The notes under the pieces are model-generated. The model was given only the letters and a program-made list of their open reading frames with translations, was not told where the DNA came from and ran no database searches. Both the position numbers and the translations under genes were made by a program. This document shows positions 48,331 through 61,010 of a stretch of 64,000 nucleotides of DNA, piece after piece (position 1 is the stretch's first letter; the number at the start of each line of letters is the position of its first letter). The stretch comes from Calendula officinalis (lineage: Eukaryota > Streptophyta > Magnoliopsida > Asterales > Asteraceae): contig OY970830.1 in the NCBI GenBank assembly GCA_963853835.1, forward strand, positions 31,023,966 through 31,087,965, read 5' to 3'.

Positions 48331-51112
48331 ATGTTGAAAAAACTGGTTTTTGGATTCTTGATTGCTTCATTGACTGTCACTGTATCCTTAGCAAACGATC
48401 ACGAATTTGCTCATTGTCATTGTGATGATGAAGGATCATGGAATGCACATATAATCGAAAGCCAACGAGTGAGTGATTTCTTGATAGCAATTGCTTATTT
48501 CTCAATACCACTAGAATTACTTTACTTTTTAAGTTGTTCAAATGTGCCATTTAAATGGGTAGTTGTTCAATTCATTCTATTCATAGTCCTTTGCGGTTTA
48601 ACACATTTGATAAACGGTTGGGGGTATTACGGTCATCAAACATTCCAATTGATGATGGCACTTACCATTGCAAAGCTATTAACCGCACTCGTGTCTTGTG
48701 CAACTGCAATTACCCTTTTAACCTTGATACCGTTACTACTAAAATTCAAAGTTAGGGAACTTTTTTTGAAACAAAACGTTTTAGAACTCGATCAAGAAGT
48801 TGGAATCATGAAAAAACAAAAAGAAGCCGGGTGGCACGTTCGTATGCTTACACAAGAAATCCGAAAATCGTTAGATAGACACACGATTCTATACACCACT
48901 TTAGTCGAGCTTTCTAATACTTTAGCACTTCAAAATTGTGCGGTTTGGATGTTAAACGATCAAAAAAACGAAATGAATCTAACCCACGAATTACGACCTA
49001 ATTCTTCACCTTATCATTCTTCAATTCCCAAAAACGACCCCGATGTGCTAGAGATAACACAAAAGAAAGGTGTAACGATTTTGAGGGTAGATTCGGTACT
49101 TTCGGTACAAAGTAGAGGCGGGCTAGGTGAATCGGGCCCCGTTGCGGCTATCCGTATGCCGATGCTTCGTGTTTCAAATTTTAAAGGCGGGACCCCCGAA
49201 TTAGTGGACACGTGTTATGCAATTTTGGTTTTGGTTTTACCAAATGAAAGTGAAAGAAATTGGAGTTTTGATGAAATGGAAATAGTCGAGGTTGTTGCGG
49301 ATCAAGTGGCGGTTGCGTTATCACACGCAGCCGTTCTTGAAGAATCGCAATCGATGCGCGAACAATTAGTCGAACAAAACCGCGTTTTACAACAAGCGAA
49401 AGAAAACGCAATGATGGCTAGTCAAGCCCGAAACTCGTTTCAAAAAGTTATGAGTCATGGTATGAGACGGCCCATGCATTCAATAATGGGCCTACTTTCA
49501 ATCCTACAAGATGAAAAAACGAGCCCGAATCAAACGAATATAACCGACACGATTGCTAAAACGAGTAGCATGTTATCCACTTTGATAAACGATGTAATGG
49601 AGATATCCGCTAAAGATACGGGCCGATTACCGTTGGAAATACGCCCGTTTCAATTACATTCGATGGTTAAAGAAGCGTGTTGTTTAGTCAAATGTTTATG
49701 TATTAATCACGGGTTTGGGTTCACAATGGATGTGCCTAATTCGATGCCGAATTTAGTTATGGGTGATGAAATGAGAACTTTTCAAGTTTTGTTACATATG
49801 GTTGGAAATTTACTTGATGTTAGTGAAGTAGGTAAGTTGGTTATGTTTCGGGTTAGTTTAGAAAATGTGAATGAGGTTATAAATGATAAAGTTTGGGGAA
49901 CGGGCCGGCCCGCGGTTGAGGAATTTGTGAATGTGAAGTTTGAGATTGGGACGGGTGATGGTGGTTTTTTGTCAGAATTAGCGGGCTCGGGTTTGCATTC
50001 GGGTGTTAAGAAGCAAAATGTGAATCGGGTTAAAGATAGTTTGAGTTTCAGTATGTGTAAAAAGCTTGTGCAGGTTAGAACACTTTTTTTAATTTTTAAT
50101 TTTTTAATAATTATTATGTTACTTGATACTTGTTATTTTCAATGAAATCTGGGACATGTGACTGAACACAGCTTGAATGTTAACCTAATGTTTTAAATGC
50201 TCATACCATATTGGGCAGGGTGGGTAGAGGTTGAAACGGGTCGGGTTGGGTGACCCGAACCAGTTTTTCTCCAAAAGTTTGAACTTTATTGGAGGTAATT
50301 AGTGGTTAAATGTGATTAGAAAAAGTTAGATTTTTTCAGTAATATATAAATTTTTTAATAAAATTATTTTTATAAGGTTTTATGCACTAAAATCTGTTTT
50401 AGGCTGACTTTTAACCCATTTGACTTGCTTCCTTTCGGATTTTATTTAATTTATATATATTAATTGTTTTACGTATCATAGATAAATCAGGTAACCCGAA
50501 TCTTGTTCCTATTATAGATAAATTTTGCTAAACTTTTTTTTTTCTAATTTTTTTATTTTATAGATGATGCAAGGAAAAATATGGATGTCCTCAAATTCTC
50601 AAGGACAAATACAAAGCACGAGTCTCATTCTCCGATTTCAAATCCAACAAGCGTTCAACCGACCACCGTTTGACCTAGCCAACTTTGTTGACCAACCAAA
50701 GTCAAACTCAATCTTCAGGGGCCTAAAAGTAATTTTAGCCGACGATGACGGAGTAAACCGCATGGTCACAAAAAAACTCCTAGAAAAACTCGGTTGCCAC
50801 ATCACCACCGTTGCATCCGGTTTCGAATGCTTATCTTCACTCGGGCCCACAACGAGCCCGTTTCATGTTGTAATATTGGATCTCCACATGCCCGAAATGG
50901 ACGGTTTTGAAGTGGCCACACGGATCAGGAAATTTAGGAGCCGAAATCGACCATTGATTGTTGCGTTGACCGCAAGTGCAGAAGAACAAGTTTGGGAAAG
51001 ATGTTTGCAAGTTGGGATGAATGGAGTGATTAGAAAACCGGTTCTTTTACGCGGGTTGGAAAACGAGCTTAGAACGGTTTTGCAACGATCGGGTGAAAGG
51101 TTATCGAGTTAG
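48331..51112 (+). CDS. EIN4: Ethylene receptor, subfamily II, EIN4 type
   Basis: Exons 48331-50073 and 50564-51112 (phase 0, donor CAG|GTTAGA, acceptor TATAG) give 763 residues; Arabidopsis EIN4 has about 766. The extra N-terminal hydrophobic segment (residues 5-21) marks subfamily II. C29/C31 are the disulfide dimer cysteines. Three membrane helices follow, with the copper/ethylene ligands C88 and H92 in [16 protein letters not shown] domain spans about 180-340. The kinase-like domain keeps H376 in [11 protein letters not shown] but lacks recognisable N and G boxes, as in other subfamily II members. The receiver has D641-643, phospho-acceptor D687 ([10 protein letters not shown]) and K739. 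[10 protein letters not shown] and the receiver resemble EIN4 more than ETR2. The protein sits in the ER membrane and represses ethylene responses through CTR1 until hormone binds. No lesion is seen. Confidence 0.93.
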
Positions 51113-52325
51113 TAGATATATATATTTTTGTAACTAACATTTGTTCGGGTTTTTATACAAGCCTCATTGATGCAAAAGGTTATTGAACACTCGTTTTAAA
51201 CATTTGAACTATATAGTTACATGAATACATAGATTTATTTTAGGGTCATTTAATTGCTTGATTATGGTGTGACCTTAGTTTCTTTTCTTTTTTTTCTTCT
51301 TTTTAGTTTTTAGATCGGTATTTTGGCTTAGTTGTATCAAGGTGTCCATCCCTTCGACCCTTCCCATCAAGTGGTTGAGCGTTTAAAAGAGTTTATCTGG
51401 ACTCATAATTCATTAAGCATAAGTCGTTTTATATAGGATTATAAAAATATAACATGCCCTTTAATAGTTAAATTCATTAATAATTTTAACTACTAAAGAT
51501 ATATCATGACATATCAAATTTGCAAAGATGGTCAATATCGTACCATGATTCATTATTAGATTGTGTTTTTTTACGTGATTTACTTCTCTTATAACCCTTG
51601 ATAATGATTTACTTCCCTTATAACTCTTGACGAGCTAAAAAAATATACGTTTATATCAATATATTGAAATTAGGAGCAAATCACGTGAGAATTAAAACCA
51701 AATTAGTAAGTCATTGTACTAAATCGATTATTCCAAAGTTTAGGGTATCATGCCACACCATATAGTTTATGATAGTAGATGATCCAATCAACCAAGTTCA
51801 GTGTACTAAAACACACTTTAACCCTTAATTATCCAAACAACTAAAAAAGCCTAATTTAAGTCCTATTTTTTAGAAGCTATTATTTTGTTTTTTTTTAACG
51901 GCACCTAATCTACTCCATTTGTTAACAACTGAATTTGAACTCATGAATTTTTCAAAAAGGGTTTATTTAAGGTAATAAGTTATTTTGTCAAAATAAGTAT
52001 AAGCTCTTTAAAAATAACGTATCCGTGTCTCTTCTTTTATATAAAAGAGTATATATGTATATCTTTAGACAAATTTTTCTACAAATCCTTTCAATAACAT
52101 ATAAGACATCCATACATTTAGAAAAATATTTACTATCTTGTTCATTTGACGATTTATGTATGATATTAGAAAGATTTGTAGAATGATACACCCTTTTTTA
52201 ATGTTTATATGATCATGTTACGTTTTATTTTTCAAAGTTTTGGGCAAAATTATCAAACTTACCGTTTTTGTTGATTTGACCATTAAGCCAGGCCCATTGG
52301 CCCAATAATCTGGTCAATTCTTGTA
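51113..52325. other. EIN4 3' flank and intergenic DNA
   Basis: No gene or element boundary recognised. Confidence 0.4.
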
Positions 52326-52638
52326 CTTCCTCCGATTTAAAATAAGTGATACATTGTTGATTTTACGGGTTTTGAGGCAAAATATGGTAATGAGGGTTAA
52401 ATTAGATTAATTTGATGGTTAGTGTGCAATAGGTCCCACATTTTTTTAATAGAGTAAGGTTAATAATGTTTAAAAGTAAAAGTAAGGGTATGTGAGTCAT
52501 TTTACTTTATTAAAGTAGGTAGTTAGTGGGTGTGGGACCCATTACTTATTACCAAATAAGGTAAAATTTGAAAGTGTATCACTTATTTTGATACACCCAA
52601 ATATGAAAAGTGTATCACTTATTTTAAATCGGAGGAAG
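52326..52638. mobile_element. MITE with CTTCCTCCGATTTAAAATAA termini
   Basis: The terminal inverted repeats CTTCCTCCGATTTAAAATAA and its inverse, continuing through GTGATACA, are flanked by TA; 313 bp, non-coding. A partial copy is at 46092. Confidence 0.88.
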
Positions 52639-53090
52639 TATAAGCTTTTACTTTCCAAGAATGAATAATTTGAACAAAAATGGTCATATAATTGTTAAAT
52701 GAAAATTTAAATCAAATAATCAAAATATATTAGGTCATTTAACGTTTTTTGGTAAACTTTATTTGGAGCAGTTGATAACATAATATATAATGTTATATTA
52801 GATCACTTAGGGATCAATTAATAGTAAAGTAGATTGTAATAGTTGAAGAAATAATAACCATAATATTTATTTCCACGTGTTTTGCTAATAAAAATTCTTA
52901 TAGTTGTCTATAAAAATCATTACATACGTTATTAAGTTGTATTTCTATTAATGAAAAATAATTTATTAATTAGTGTATAATTATTAATACATGTTATAAA
53001 ATATTATTAAAAGAGACTAAGATTGTCATTACTATTTCTATATTCTTATAATAACTCTTTCTTTAAGGCTGAGTATATTTAAATATTATA
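52639..53090. other. No gene recognised
   Basis: Very AT-rich intergenic DNA. Confidence 0.4.
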
Positions 53091-53098
53091 AATATAAC

Positions 53099-53755
53099 CA
53101 ATGTTTTAAGAACCGGGTTGAACCGGCCGGTCCGACCGGTTCAACCGGGATTTGAATCAAACACCGGTTCAACTAGAGCGGTCAAACCATAAAAACCTGG
53201 CCCGTCAAACTCGGCCGGTTCGGTCAACAAAAGGGTTCAACCGGAGAACCGGACTCTTGGACCAATAGGCGTGTTAACAAGACGACCCATTATCTAGCTT
53301 TATAGTGGAGATAAAGGTACCAAGAACGATCCATGGACCGATGTGGGATGTTAAAATGATAGATGGTACTTATTTTCTTATAGTGCAAGTGATTAAGCTA
53401 GCATAGGTAATCTGGGCGATGTGGGAACAGTAGGATTTCTGGTACATATGTGCAAATATTTCCATTTCTTTCCAACATATATTCGTGAAATGCAGACTTA
53501 ATATTTTCAATAGTGTCCTGGTTTAGAATATTAACTATTTAAAGCTGTAAATTTTAATATTAAAACTAAAATTTTCAAAAATATTAACAACAAATTGTAT
53601 TTTGCTACTTATAATACATCTTACATTGTTAAATTATCATAAATAAATAATAATATTATAATACGGTTCGACCAACCGGTTCAACCGGTCCGACCGGTTC
53701 GACCATTTTTAAGACATCGGCCGGTCCGGTTCAAAATCCGGGTTTTAAAACATTG
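53099..53755. mobile_element. Non-autonomous hAT element, CCGGTT-rich
   Basis: The ends CAATGTTTTAAGAACCGG and, inverted, CAATGTTTTAAAACCCGG are flanked by the perfect 8-bp duplication AATATAAC (53091-53098, 53756-53763). The subterminal regions are rich in CCGGTT/GGTCCGACC words, as in the hAT element at 20143. It is 657 bp with no transposase. Confidence 0.9.
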
Positions 53756-53763
53756 AATATAAC

Positions 53764-54115
53764 TATAATCTATATTTTTTAGCATATTGGTATTGAACTC
53801 TTGATTTATTATTGTCTTTTAGTTATACTTTCTTTTTCTAAAAAAAGTTATCACCTATAATATATTATTTGCCAAAAAAAGCACTTTAAGGTAAACAAAA
53901 CTTTATAGCCTAAAATGATTATTACTCCATGTGTATGACAATGCCTGGTGGGTCCTTAATTAAGTAGTTGTTTTTGTTTTTGTTTTGTTATTATTAACAA
54001 GAATACTTTGTTTGATATAATTAAATTGTTAAAATGATCACTTATTTGTAAAATTTAAGCCATAAGATTAATTCGAATTGATCGTATTGTAGTTTTTTAA
54101 TATCGTTCGAGGATA
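53764..54115. other. No gene recognised
   Basis: AT-rich; nothing identified. Confidence 0.4.
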
Positions 54116-54152
54116 CTAGCAGGGAACCCGCGTAATGCGGCGGTGGGTACCT
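54116..54152 (-). mobile_element. Helitron 3' terminus
   Basis: On the minus strand a hairpin (CCGCCGCATTACGCGGG) is followed by CTAG at 54119-54116 and T: a Helitron 3' end, the element lying to the right. Its 5' end was not found. Confidence 0.6.
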
Positions 54153-54422
54153 AGAAACTATATTTCGTGGCGAGCAAGTGTTGTTCGTTTACACGGTTTT
54201 TCCAACAATAATTGCGCAAATAAATGATTGTTTCCGTCTTTAAAAATTGCAATTAGTAATCATTATCATCTAGAACATAATAATATATTCAAGTTAACCA
54301 ACAAACTTAAGGATTATAATTAAAGAATATGTGAGTACACAAACAAATACCTTGATCATGGAAAGTTCGATACAATATGTTTTCTATTTAAAGTTGGTTG
54401 TTTATTTGTTCTAAAACAAATT

Positions 54423-54600
54423 GTCATTTAGAGCAATTGGTTAACACACAGTCAGATTTCATAAGAGGTCTTGTGTTCGAATCCTGGAAGCAACACTTTT
54501 TTATTTTTGTGGTGTTGAAAAAGTTACTAAAAGTGGAAATGTCCTTAAGTTTAAGTTTAAAGAGTTGCTATGTTTACTAGTCCTAAATGCTTTATAGATA
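54423..54600 (+). mobile_element. tRNA-derived SINE (family with copy at 57699)
   Basis: Box A-like TTAGAGCAATTGGTTAAC and box B-like TGTGTTCGAATCCTGG, then a body with cttactaaaagtggaaat(g/c)tcctta and cctaaatgc shared with 57699-57870. A tRNA gene was rejected because the arms do not fold fully and the body is shared. Confidence 0.65.
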
Positions 54601-54624
54601 GTATATATATATATATATAGTGTA

Positions 54625-56610
54625 GAATTAAAATCAGAACCAATTAAGGCTACAGAACCGGAAGAACTATACTTTAACCAATCACACGCTAGTAAATTCT
54701 GAATTTTATTTTTTTATTTTTTTAAATACGCAGGGGGTATAATGGGTATTTCACAATTCGTCCATTTTTTGGTAACTGTTTTGAGTTTGAATGCACCCTA
54801 AAATACCCCTAATAAACCGTCCCCCTATTTTCTCTCAACCCCCCACCCCCACTTTCTAAAATTCAGTTAACCCTAGTTCTCTTTCTATACGTAATCTCAA
54901 AAATACAGTAGCCGTCGTCTTCTCCTTCTATCGATCTCAAAAATCAGGGCAACAATCATGACTTCTTCTTCTCCAATCACTGGTATGTAAATGCGAAGAA
55001 ATCACCGCCTAAAACCGGCTCGTGATTATAGCAGGTATGTGTTTGTATTGGTAATTTTTAGTAATTTTTCAACTGATGTTTGCCGATGGAGGTTTAGCAT
55101 CAAAATTCTGATTTTTTTTTTGGATTTCGTGTTATTCATTAGCAGAAGCTGGTGATTATAAATCCCATATCTAAATTTAACGATTCTTTTGAACAACTGA
55201 TACATGATATTAAAGAATTAGAGAGAAATTAGCTATAGAGTATTATGTTTGTTTAACTTATGTCGTAAAGTATTATTTTTTCTATCGATTTTGTTTAGAA
55301 ACCGTAAAGTATGTTTTGTGTATTTGTATTTGCTCAATTGGTTTTAAATAATGTGTTGTAATTAATTTTTATAGGGTCTTATCTCTAGCAAGTTTTTATT
55401 GCACTCTAAGTGCTCGATCAAATGTCTAGCACATAAACTCAAGTGTTTCAACTTAAAGTTAATCTTTTTGTGGGTTATGACGTGGCTTCACTCAAATGAG
55501 TAGTACGGAGCAATTAATTTAGTGAAATATTAAGGCGTTGTTATGGATTGTAGTTGATAACTTCAATATGTATGTAGTTTTCTGAATAATCATGGGAAAA
55601 CAACTACTGTATTGTGGATGCAATGTTGAAGCAATCAAAAGTAAGTTTTTGTTAATATTTGGTTGAATATGAGCTGTAAGCCATGATTTTTAATAATAAC
55701 AGATCTGGTCCCCAATTAACTCACTGTTATGGAATAATATTTTAATATGTTTTGATAACAGTGTTCGTCAACATTTATCTTAGTCCCAAACTGTGTCAAT
55801 ATGCAAATATGTATAAGCTTAATATCTTATACATACATGTATATATCTTAGTCTCATACTTTCTAATATCTTATACATACATGTATATATCTTAGTCCCA
55901 AACTGTGTCAATATGCAAATATGTATAAGCTTAATATCTTATACATACATGTATAAGTGAATATATCTTATCTTATTTTTATATATACATCGATGTTACT
56001 CTACATACATACATGTATATATCAGAAATTATGTTTAATTATGTTTGATATGAATTTATTTTATGTGTTTCCAGCTTGCATGGTGCTAGGCACATATTGT
56101 TATGAATATGAAGATGGTAAAGATTGTTAATACTCTACAAAGATGAAGATGGAGAGGATAATTTAGAAAGAAGCACATATGCTTGTACATTGGGGTTGTT
56201 TAGTTTTTTGTACACGTCTTATTTATTATTTTGTACATATACGTTATCCATTTTTTTAACTGTTTTTATAAAAAGCATGTTTGAGTTGGTGAAAATAACC
56301 GTAAAATAATATAAGTCCCTTTTGATACATGTGTGTTTTTCGTACATATACGTTCATGTCTGATTAGGTTAAAAATAGTTTATCTAATTCCGTAAATATA
56401 ACATAGATGTTCAACCAGTATTAAATAATTTCCGAAAATAATTCATTTTAGGAAAACTCAAAAAAGGAAACAATAAATAAAAATGTAAAATGTCGTCATT
56501 GCCCCTGTAAAATAACTATAAATTAAATAATTCGAAAATATTTTACTAAATTTTGATTGGTTTAGATGAGTTCTGTTGGTTCTATAGCCTTATCGGGTTC
56601 TGTAAATAAA
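54625..56610. mobile_element. Inverted-repeat element inserted in TA microsatellite DNA
   Basis: CAGAACCAATTAAGGCTACA on the left (54635) pairs with the inverse CAGAACCCGATAAGGCTATA on the right (ending 56602). The similarity runs about 70 bp. Both flanks are TA repeats, so a target duplication cannot be read. The interior has an ATG with a short exon (MTSSSPITG) ending in GGTATGT, and a 112-bp direct repeat. Probably a Mutator-like element that may carry a gene fragment. Confidence 0.6.
55779..55955. repeat. 112-bp direct repeat (one full and one partial unit)
   Basis: The string beginning CTTAGTCCCAAACTGTGTCA at 55779 recurs at 55891 and runs identically for about 60 bp through tcttatacatacatgtata. 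Confidence 0.85.
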
Positions 56611-56721
<111 letters not shown>

Positions 56722-56849
56722 TATAGATAAATTTATTAAATTTGAATATTTATTACGTCTTTAAATACAAAATTCAACGTTGCTAAAGATACGAATACTT
56801 CCTTATTTCAACGTTACATAATTAACGTGCACAATTAGTAGTTACTTAC

Positions 56850-57196
56850 AAATCTGTCAAGCAAAAACAAATATAGTTTGTTTTGTTTGTGGTCAAACCA
56901 AACATATTCAACGCGGACACATCTGCATTTGTACCAGTACTGAGGTTTCCAGAGGTCTTGAAAGTTTTCAATTGTCTCGTATGGTCCAAAAGCCTTGCAA
57001 AAATAGAATGAAATAATTCCATTAGAATAAAATACACGCATAGGTAATACACACCTATTGATCACAATGTGTCATAATAGTATTTCAAAATTTGTTATGA
57101 AAGTTGTACCTCTTGAGCCTCAAAAGTTGAATCCCCTGCATGTGGATGTGGTGGTGCAGTGAGTATTGAAGTACCAATATGTGTGGTTGAAGACAT
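56850..57196 (-). CDS. Two-exon gene fragment, product unknown
   Basis: On the minus strand an ATG at 57196 opens exon 1 (to 57110, MSSTTHIGTSILTAPPHPHA plus 9 residues, donor GAG|GTACAA). Exon 2 (56993-56850) reads AFGPYETIENFQDLWKPQYW and continues 28 residues to a consensus donor TTT|GTAAGT. Both junctions are phase 0, giving 77 codons. No further exon is seen before the TA/GA microsatellite at 56720-56613, so the gene is truncated. The second exon is rich in Trp and Tyr; no family is recognised. Confidence 0.4.
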
Positions 57197-57229
57197 TTTA
57201 GTTGCTTACACCTAGACAGTTGAAATATG

Positions 57230-57690
57230 CAAAGTTAAAGAAAATTAGTATGAGAAGATAACAATCGATTGTTAATATATATATGATCTTAAACGGACAA
57301 CAAACCTTAACACCAGAGCATATGTCATGGGTAAAATTGTTGCCGGAAATCGCAGACGGGTATAACGCCGCCTGATTTGTAGCATCGTGTTTATGTGTAA
57401 GTTGTGTTTATGTGTAGGTTGTGGTCGAGGCGTTTTGGTCGAGGCGTTATGAACAAAAGCTTTCTATATTGTTAAGATATGCGTGAAGAAGATTTAGTAT
57501 AGTCAAAAGGTCAATTAATTTGGTGGTAAGACAATTAATAGTTTCTGGAAATATAAACCGAAACAGAAATAAAAGATGGTAAGACAATTTAGTATAGTCA
57601 ATAGTTTCCGGAAATATAAAATGAAAGGGAAATAAAAGGGCTGGTCAAATGCGATGATGTACAGCCTCTTATAATTTGTTTTGGTGGTTT
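57230..57690. other. No gene recognised
   Basis: AT-rich sequence with two approximate repeats of a gtaagacaatt(a/t)a...atagtttc(t/c)ggaaatataaa unit near 57526 and 57580. Confidence 0.4.
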
Positions 57691-57698
57691 GAAATAAT

Positions 57699-57870
57699 TT
57701 ATAGCAATTGGCTAACACATAGTGATTACTTAGAAGAGGTCTTGTGTTCGAATCCTGTAAGCAACACTTTTTGATTTTATTTTAGTTGAAGAACTTACTA
57801 AAAGTGGAAATCTCCTTAAACTTAAAATTAAGGAGCTCCTTAAAATGGTAGTCCTAAATGCATTAGTAAG
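57699..57870 (+). mobile_element. tRNA-derived SINE
   Basis: Second copy of the SINE at 54423-54600: box A-like TATAGCAATTGGCTAACAC, box B-like TGTGTTCGAATCCTG, and the same body. Confidence 0.65.
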
Positions 57871-57879
57871 TAGTAAGAT

Positions 57880-58560
57880 TAGCGGTTTATTTTGCTTCCT
57901 AAGGATTAAATTATAAAATCAAGTAATTAATAATTGTTTGGCACATGTGGACCATGGGGTGATAACTGATAACCAAATCTTTTGTTGTAATGGTTAACCT
58001 CTTACAATTTTGCGATGTATTTATGATTAACTTTGATATATATACATTATTTTAACCTTCAAATATTTTGTTGTAATGGTTGATGGTTCTACACTTTTTT
58101 TTTTTACCTGGTACTGGTTTTAACGGTCAATATATGTCAAAATTTGAAAATAATTTAAGTGTAAAATAATGGTTTAATCCTCTAATTTTAACCCAGTTTC
58201 CATTTTACCCCTTAAGTTTTGCTTTTTTTTATTTATTTAATATTTCTATTCTTAACTTTAGCTAACTTATTGTTTTAATTTTAATCTTTAACTTACTAAA
58301 TGTTTTTTTAGTCCTTCTCTTAACATGTAACTGGTTTGTTCGATATTTGTACATTTTATTTTAATCGTTATAAATTTCATTTTTCAGTTTCCTTTTAATT
58401 TCAATGCCATATCTTATACTTTTCTTTTCAATAAACAAACGCAACACCGTTCCAGTTTCAAGAAACAAAGGCAGTCCCGTTTTATTTTCTCATTCAACTA
58501 CTGGAGCAAATCGGAAACATTTTCTCGTTCATACTAATAAGGACTTGAAGAGGTAACTAA
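57880..58560. other. No gene recognised
   Basis: AT-rich, T-rich stretch without coding resemblance. Confidence 0.4.
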
Positions 58561-58567
58561 AATCGTT

Positions 58568-58755
58568 GCTCCAAAGAAGATAATGATATGCATTTGGAGA
58601 CTAGCTTGGGAAAGATTACAGTGATATCCAACATTGAAAATTGAGGCATCGACTTAACTCTTTTGTTGTGCCAAACATGTAATGTTGAGGTTAAGACCGT
58701 TGACCATTGCTTTTGCTAGTGTAAAACGAAAATTGAGTTGTGGGATAATATTTCT
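58568..58755 (+). pseudogene. LINE fragment, zinc-binding region after the reverse transcriptase
   Basis: The frame reads APKKIMICIWRLAWERLQ, stop, then recovers as LLLCQTCNVEVKTVDHCF, stop, CKTKIELWDNI. This pattern (PKK...WRxxxxRL, C-x2-C...VDHxFxxC...W) is the zf-RVT domain at the C-terminus of plant LINE polyproteins. At least two stops and the lack of flanking RT show it is a dead fragment. Confidence 0.65.
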
Positions 58756-58759
58756 AATG

Positions 58760-59171
58760 TCAATACGAGAAACATAAAAATGTAAATAAGTGTTCAAAAC
58801 AGTATTTTTAGGCTGTAAAGTTCGCTAAACCGCCTACGGTTCCTTTTGGGTAACACTTCGGTCTCCTAAAATTATGGGCCTTATTTAAGGTTTAGTTGTG
58901 TTTTTTACAATCACAAAAATAAACCTTAACTTAAAGTATGTGATTTTAAATTAGTTAAAAAAAGACAAGCGCACGATAAATTGGGAATAAAAAAAGTTCT
59001 AAATTACGTAGTTTTTATGTTTTAGCGGCAAGTGGGTGAATGGGTAACACTTCCGTCCCTTTTGGAAAGTGAAGTTATCAATTACTCGGAATTTTAGTTT
59101 TCTTAATCATAAGTTTATTCCCACTATAATTGGTGGACTAATTGTAGTTAATATAGTATCAATAGCTTTTA
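58760..59171. other. No gene recognised
   Basis: A partial direct repeat (ttttgggtaacacttcggtc near 58850 and gggtaacacttccgtccctt near 59040) is the only structure noted. Confidence 0.35.
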
Positions 59172-59617
59172 CACTGTGTTCTCGAGTTTTAATTCCAAGA
59201 GAAAAGAAGAGAAACGGAAAGAAATAAAAATTTTATTGTGTTCCAGAGTTTTAATTTTAAAAGAAAGGAAAAGAAGAGAAGAGAAATTTGGCGCATTTTT
59301 TCTCTCCTAATCTTCCTCCCAAAAGTGGGAAGATTTGGAGAGAAGGAAAATTTCATTTAATTAAAAACATTTACAATTACCAAATTATCCTTAACATTAC
59401 CTAATTTATTTATATTTTGAAGGATAAAATTGTAAATGTGTTAACTTTTTCCTTTCTCTCCAACTCAGGAACATAAAAAACGATAATTTTCTTTTCCTTT
59501 CTCTCCAACCTAGGAACATAAAAAGGAAGAATATTTTCTTCTCAATTTCTTTTCTTTTCTCTCATTTTCTCTTACCTTCTCCTCTTTTCTTTCGTTAAAA
59601 AACTATGGAACACAGTG
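59172..59617. mobile_element. PIF/Harbinger-type MITE
   Basis: CACTGTGTTC and its inverse GGAACACAGTG form the ends, flanked by TTA on both sides. Purine/pyrimidine-rich arms (gagaaaagaagag / ctcttttctttc) extend the inverted repeat. 446 bp, non-coding. Confidence 0.75.
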
Positions 59618-59993
59618 TTAGCATTTTTATTTTTTTAACAGCAAAAGGGGAACCTGGCAAAGAGCATCGGATAATTTATCATCGGTGAAACCTTAGCCGT
59701 TATCGGTGAAACTTTAGCAACACCAGAATTTTACTGGAACTCTAAAATTTAGGTTTTCTTAACATCACAAATTCTAAAATTAAAATTACTTCTTACCACT
59801 CTACTTGCCTACATATTTTAAGGTGGACCAATTATCTTAAAAAAGTTTATCCAACTTAAAAGTATATCTAAGGATCAAACTTTTTTTTATTTGAAATCAT
59901 TAAGTTAACTGTTAATTAATTAAACAAAAAGAATATTTCTTCTACTAAAAAGGATAAAAACCAAACACATACATTATTCCTTTTTATATTATA

Positions 59994-60257
59994 CTCCCTC
60001 CGTCCCACAAAAAAGTTCTCATTTCATCTTGACATAAGTTTTTAGGTGGTAGTTAGTGGTGGGGTCATTGGTATTAATTATGATTAAAATATAAGGTTTG
60101 ATTGGAGAGAGAATGATAGTTAGTGGATATTAGTAGTGGGGTCCTTAAGAATAATAATATTTTATTATGTGGAGCCCATCAAATGTGAGAAATGGGAACT
60201 TTTTTGTGGAACAAAAGTTTTGTTAGAAATGAGAACTTTTTTGTGGTACGGAGGGAG
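59994..60257. mobile_element. Stowaway MITE
   Basis: 264 bp, CTCCCTCCGTCCCACAAAAA and the inverse ending TACGGAGGGAG, TA duplication; same family and orientation as 7715-7979. Confidence 0.9.
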
Positions 60258-60259
60258 TA

Positions 60260-61010
60260 GTAAATATTATATTAAAGTGACTTAAGGCTTTAATTTGTGG
60301 TCCAGCAATACCTTAATCTGGGGTTTCTAATTGATTCCAATCACATCAAAAACAATATTTTAATCTTTGTGTTTAATACTATTTCTTTTGCCGCATTGCC
60401 TCTTCTTGAGCTCTTTCTTTTAAAATTATGTTTGTTTAGATTATTATATAAGAAGTTATTTTATTGAATACTTTTGAGTGTAATACTTCTAAGATATACA
60501 GTACAATGGAGTTTTAAGTGTTTAACAATTTTAGAGTTATCTAGTGGTAAAAGAAGTTTGAACTAGGTCGTGTACATAAGAACCAAAAACTCGATTTTGA
60601 TCCCCTAAATAATCTGATCATATCTATCTATTCGTTTTTTGTCAATGAATTTTACTTACAATTACATTAGGAATGTAAACCAGACACAATCATGACCACT
60701 TTCTGGTATTGTTGAATTAATTAATATATTTTTCTTCTATATCTATTTGAGACTCAAATAAACAAGAGAAGTTTTCTCTTGTTTAGTTGGTTTTCAAACA
60801 GGGATAAAAATGTGACTAATTATAATTAAACATATAACCCCAACCTTAACTAATCTTGTAATATTTTCTCATATTCTTTGACGATCTCTAGCATTTTGCT
60901 ACTTCTTTGAACATCATAATGCCTAGTACACGATATGAGCAATATTGTTGATGATTAGGGTTGTTGTCCATCTACAAATCTCTAATCTAGTAAACTTATA
61001 GTATATTCTA
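60260..61010. other. No gene recognised
   Basis: AT-rich intergenic DNA. Confidence 0.4.

Noticed and set aside
49181..49411. Minus-strand frames within EIN4
   Set aside because: They are shadows of the receptor coding sequence.
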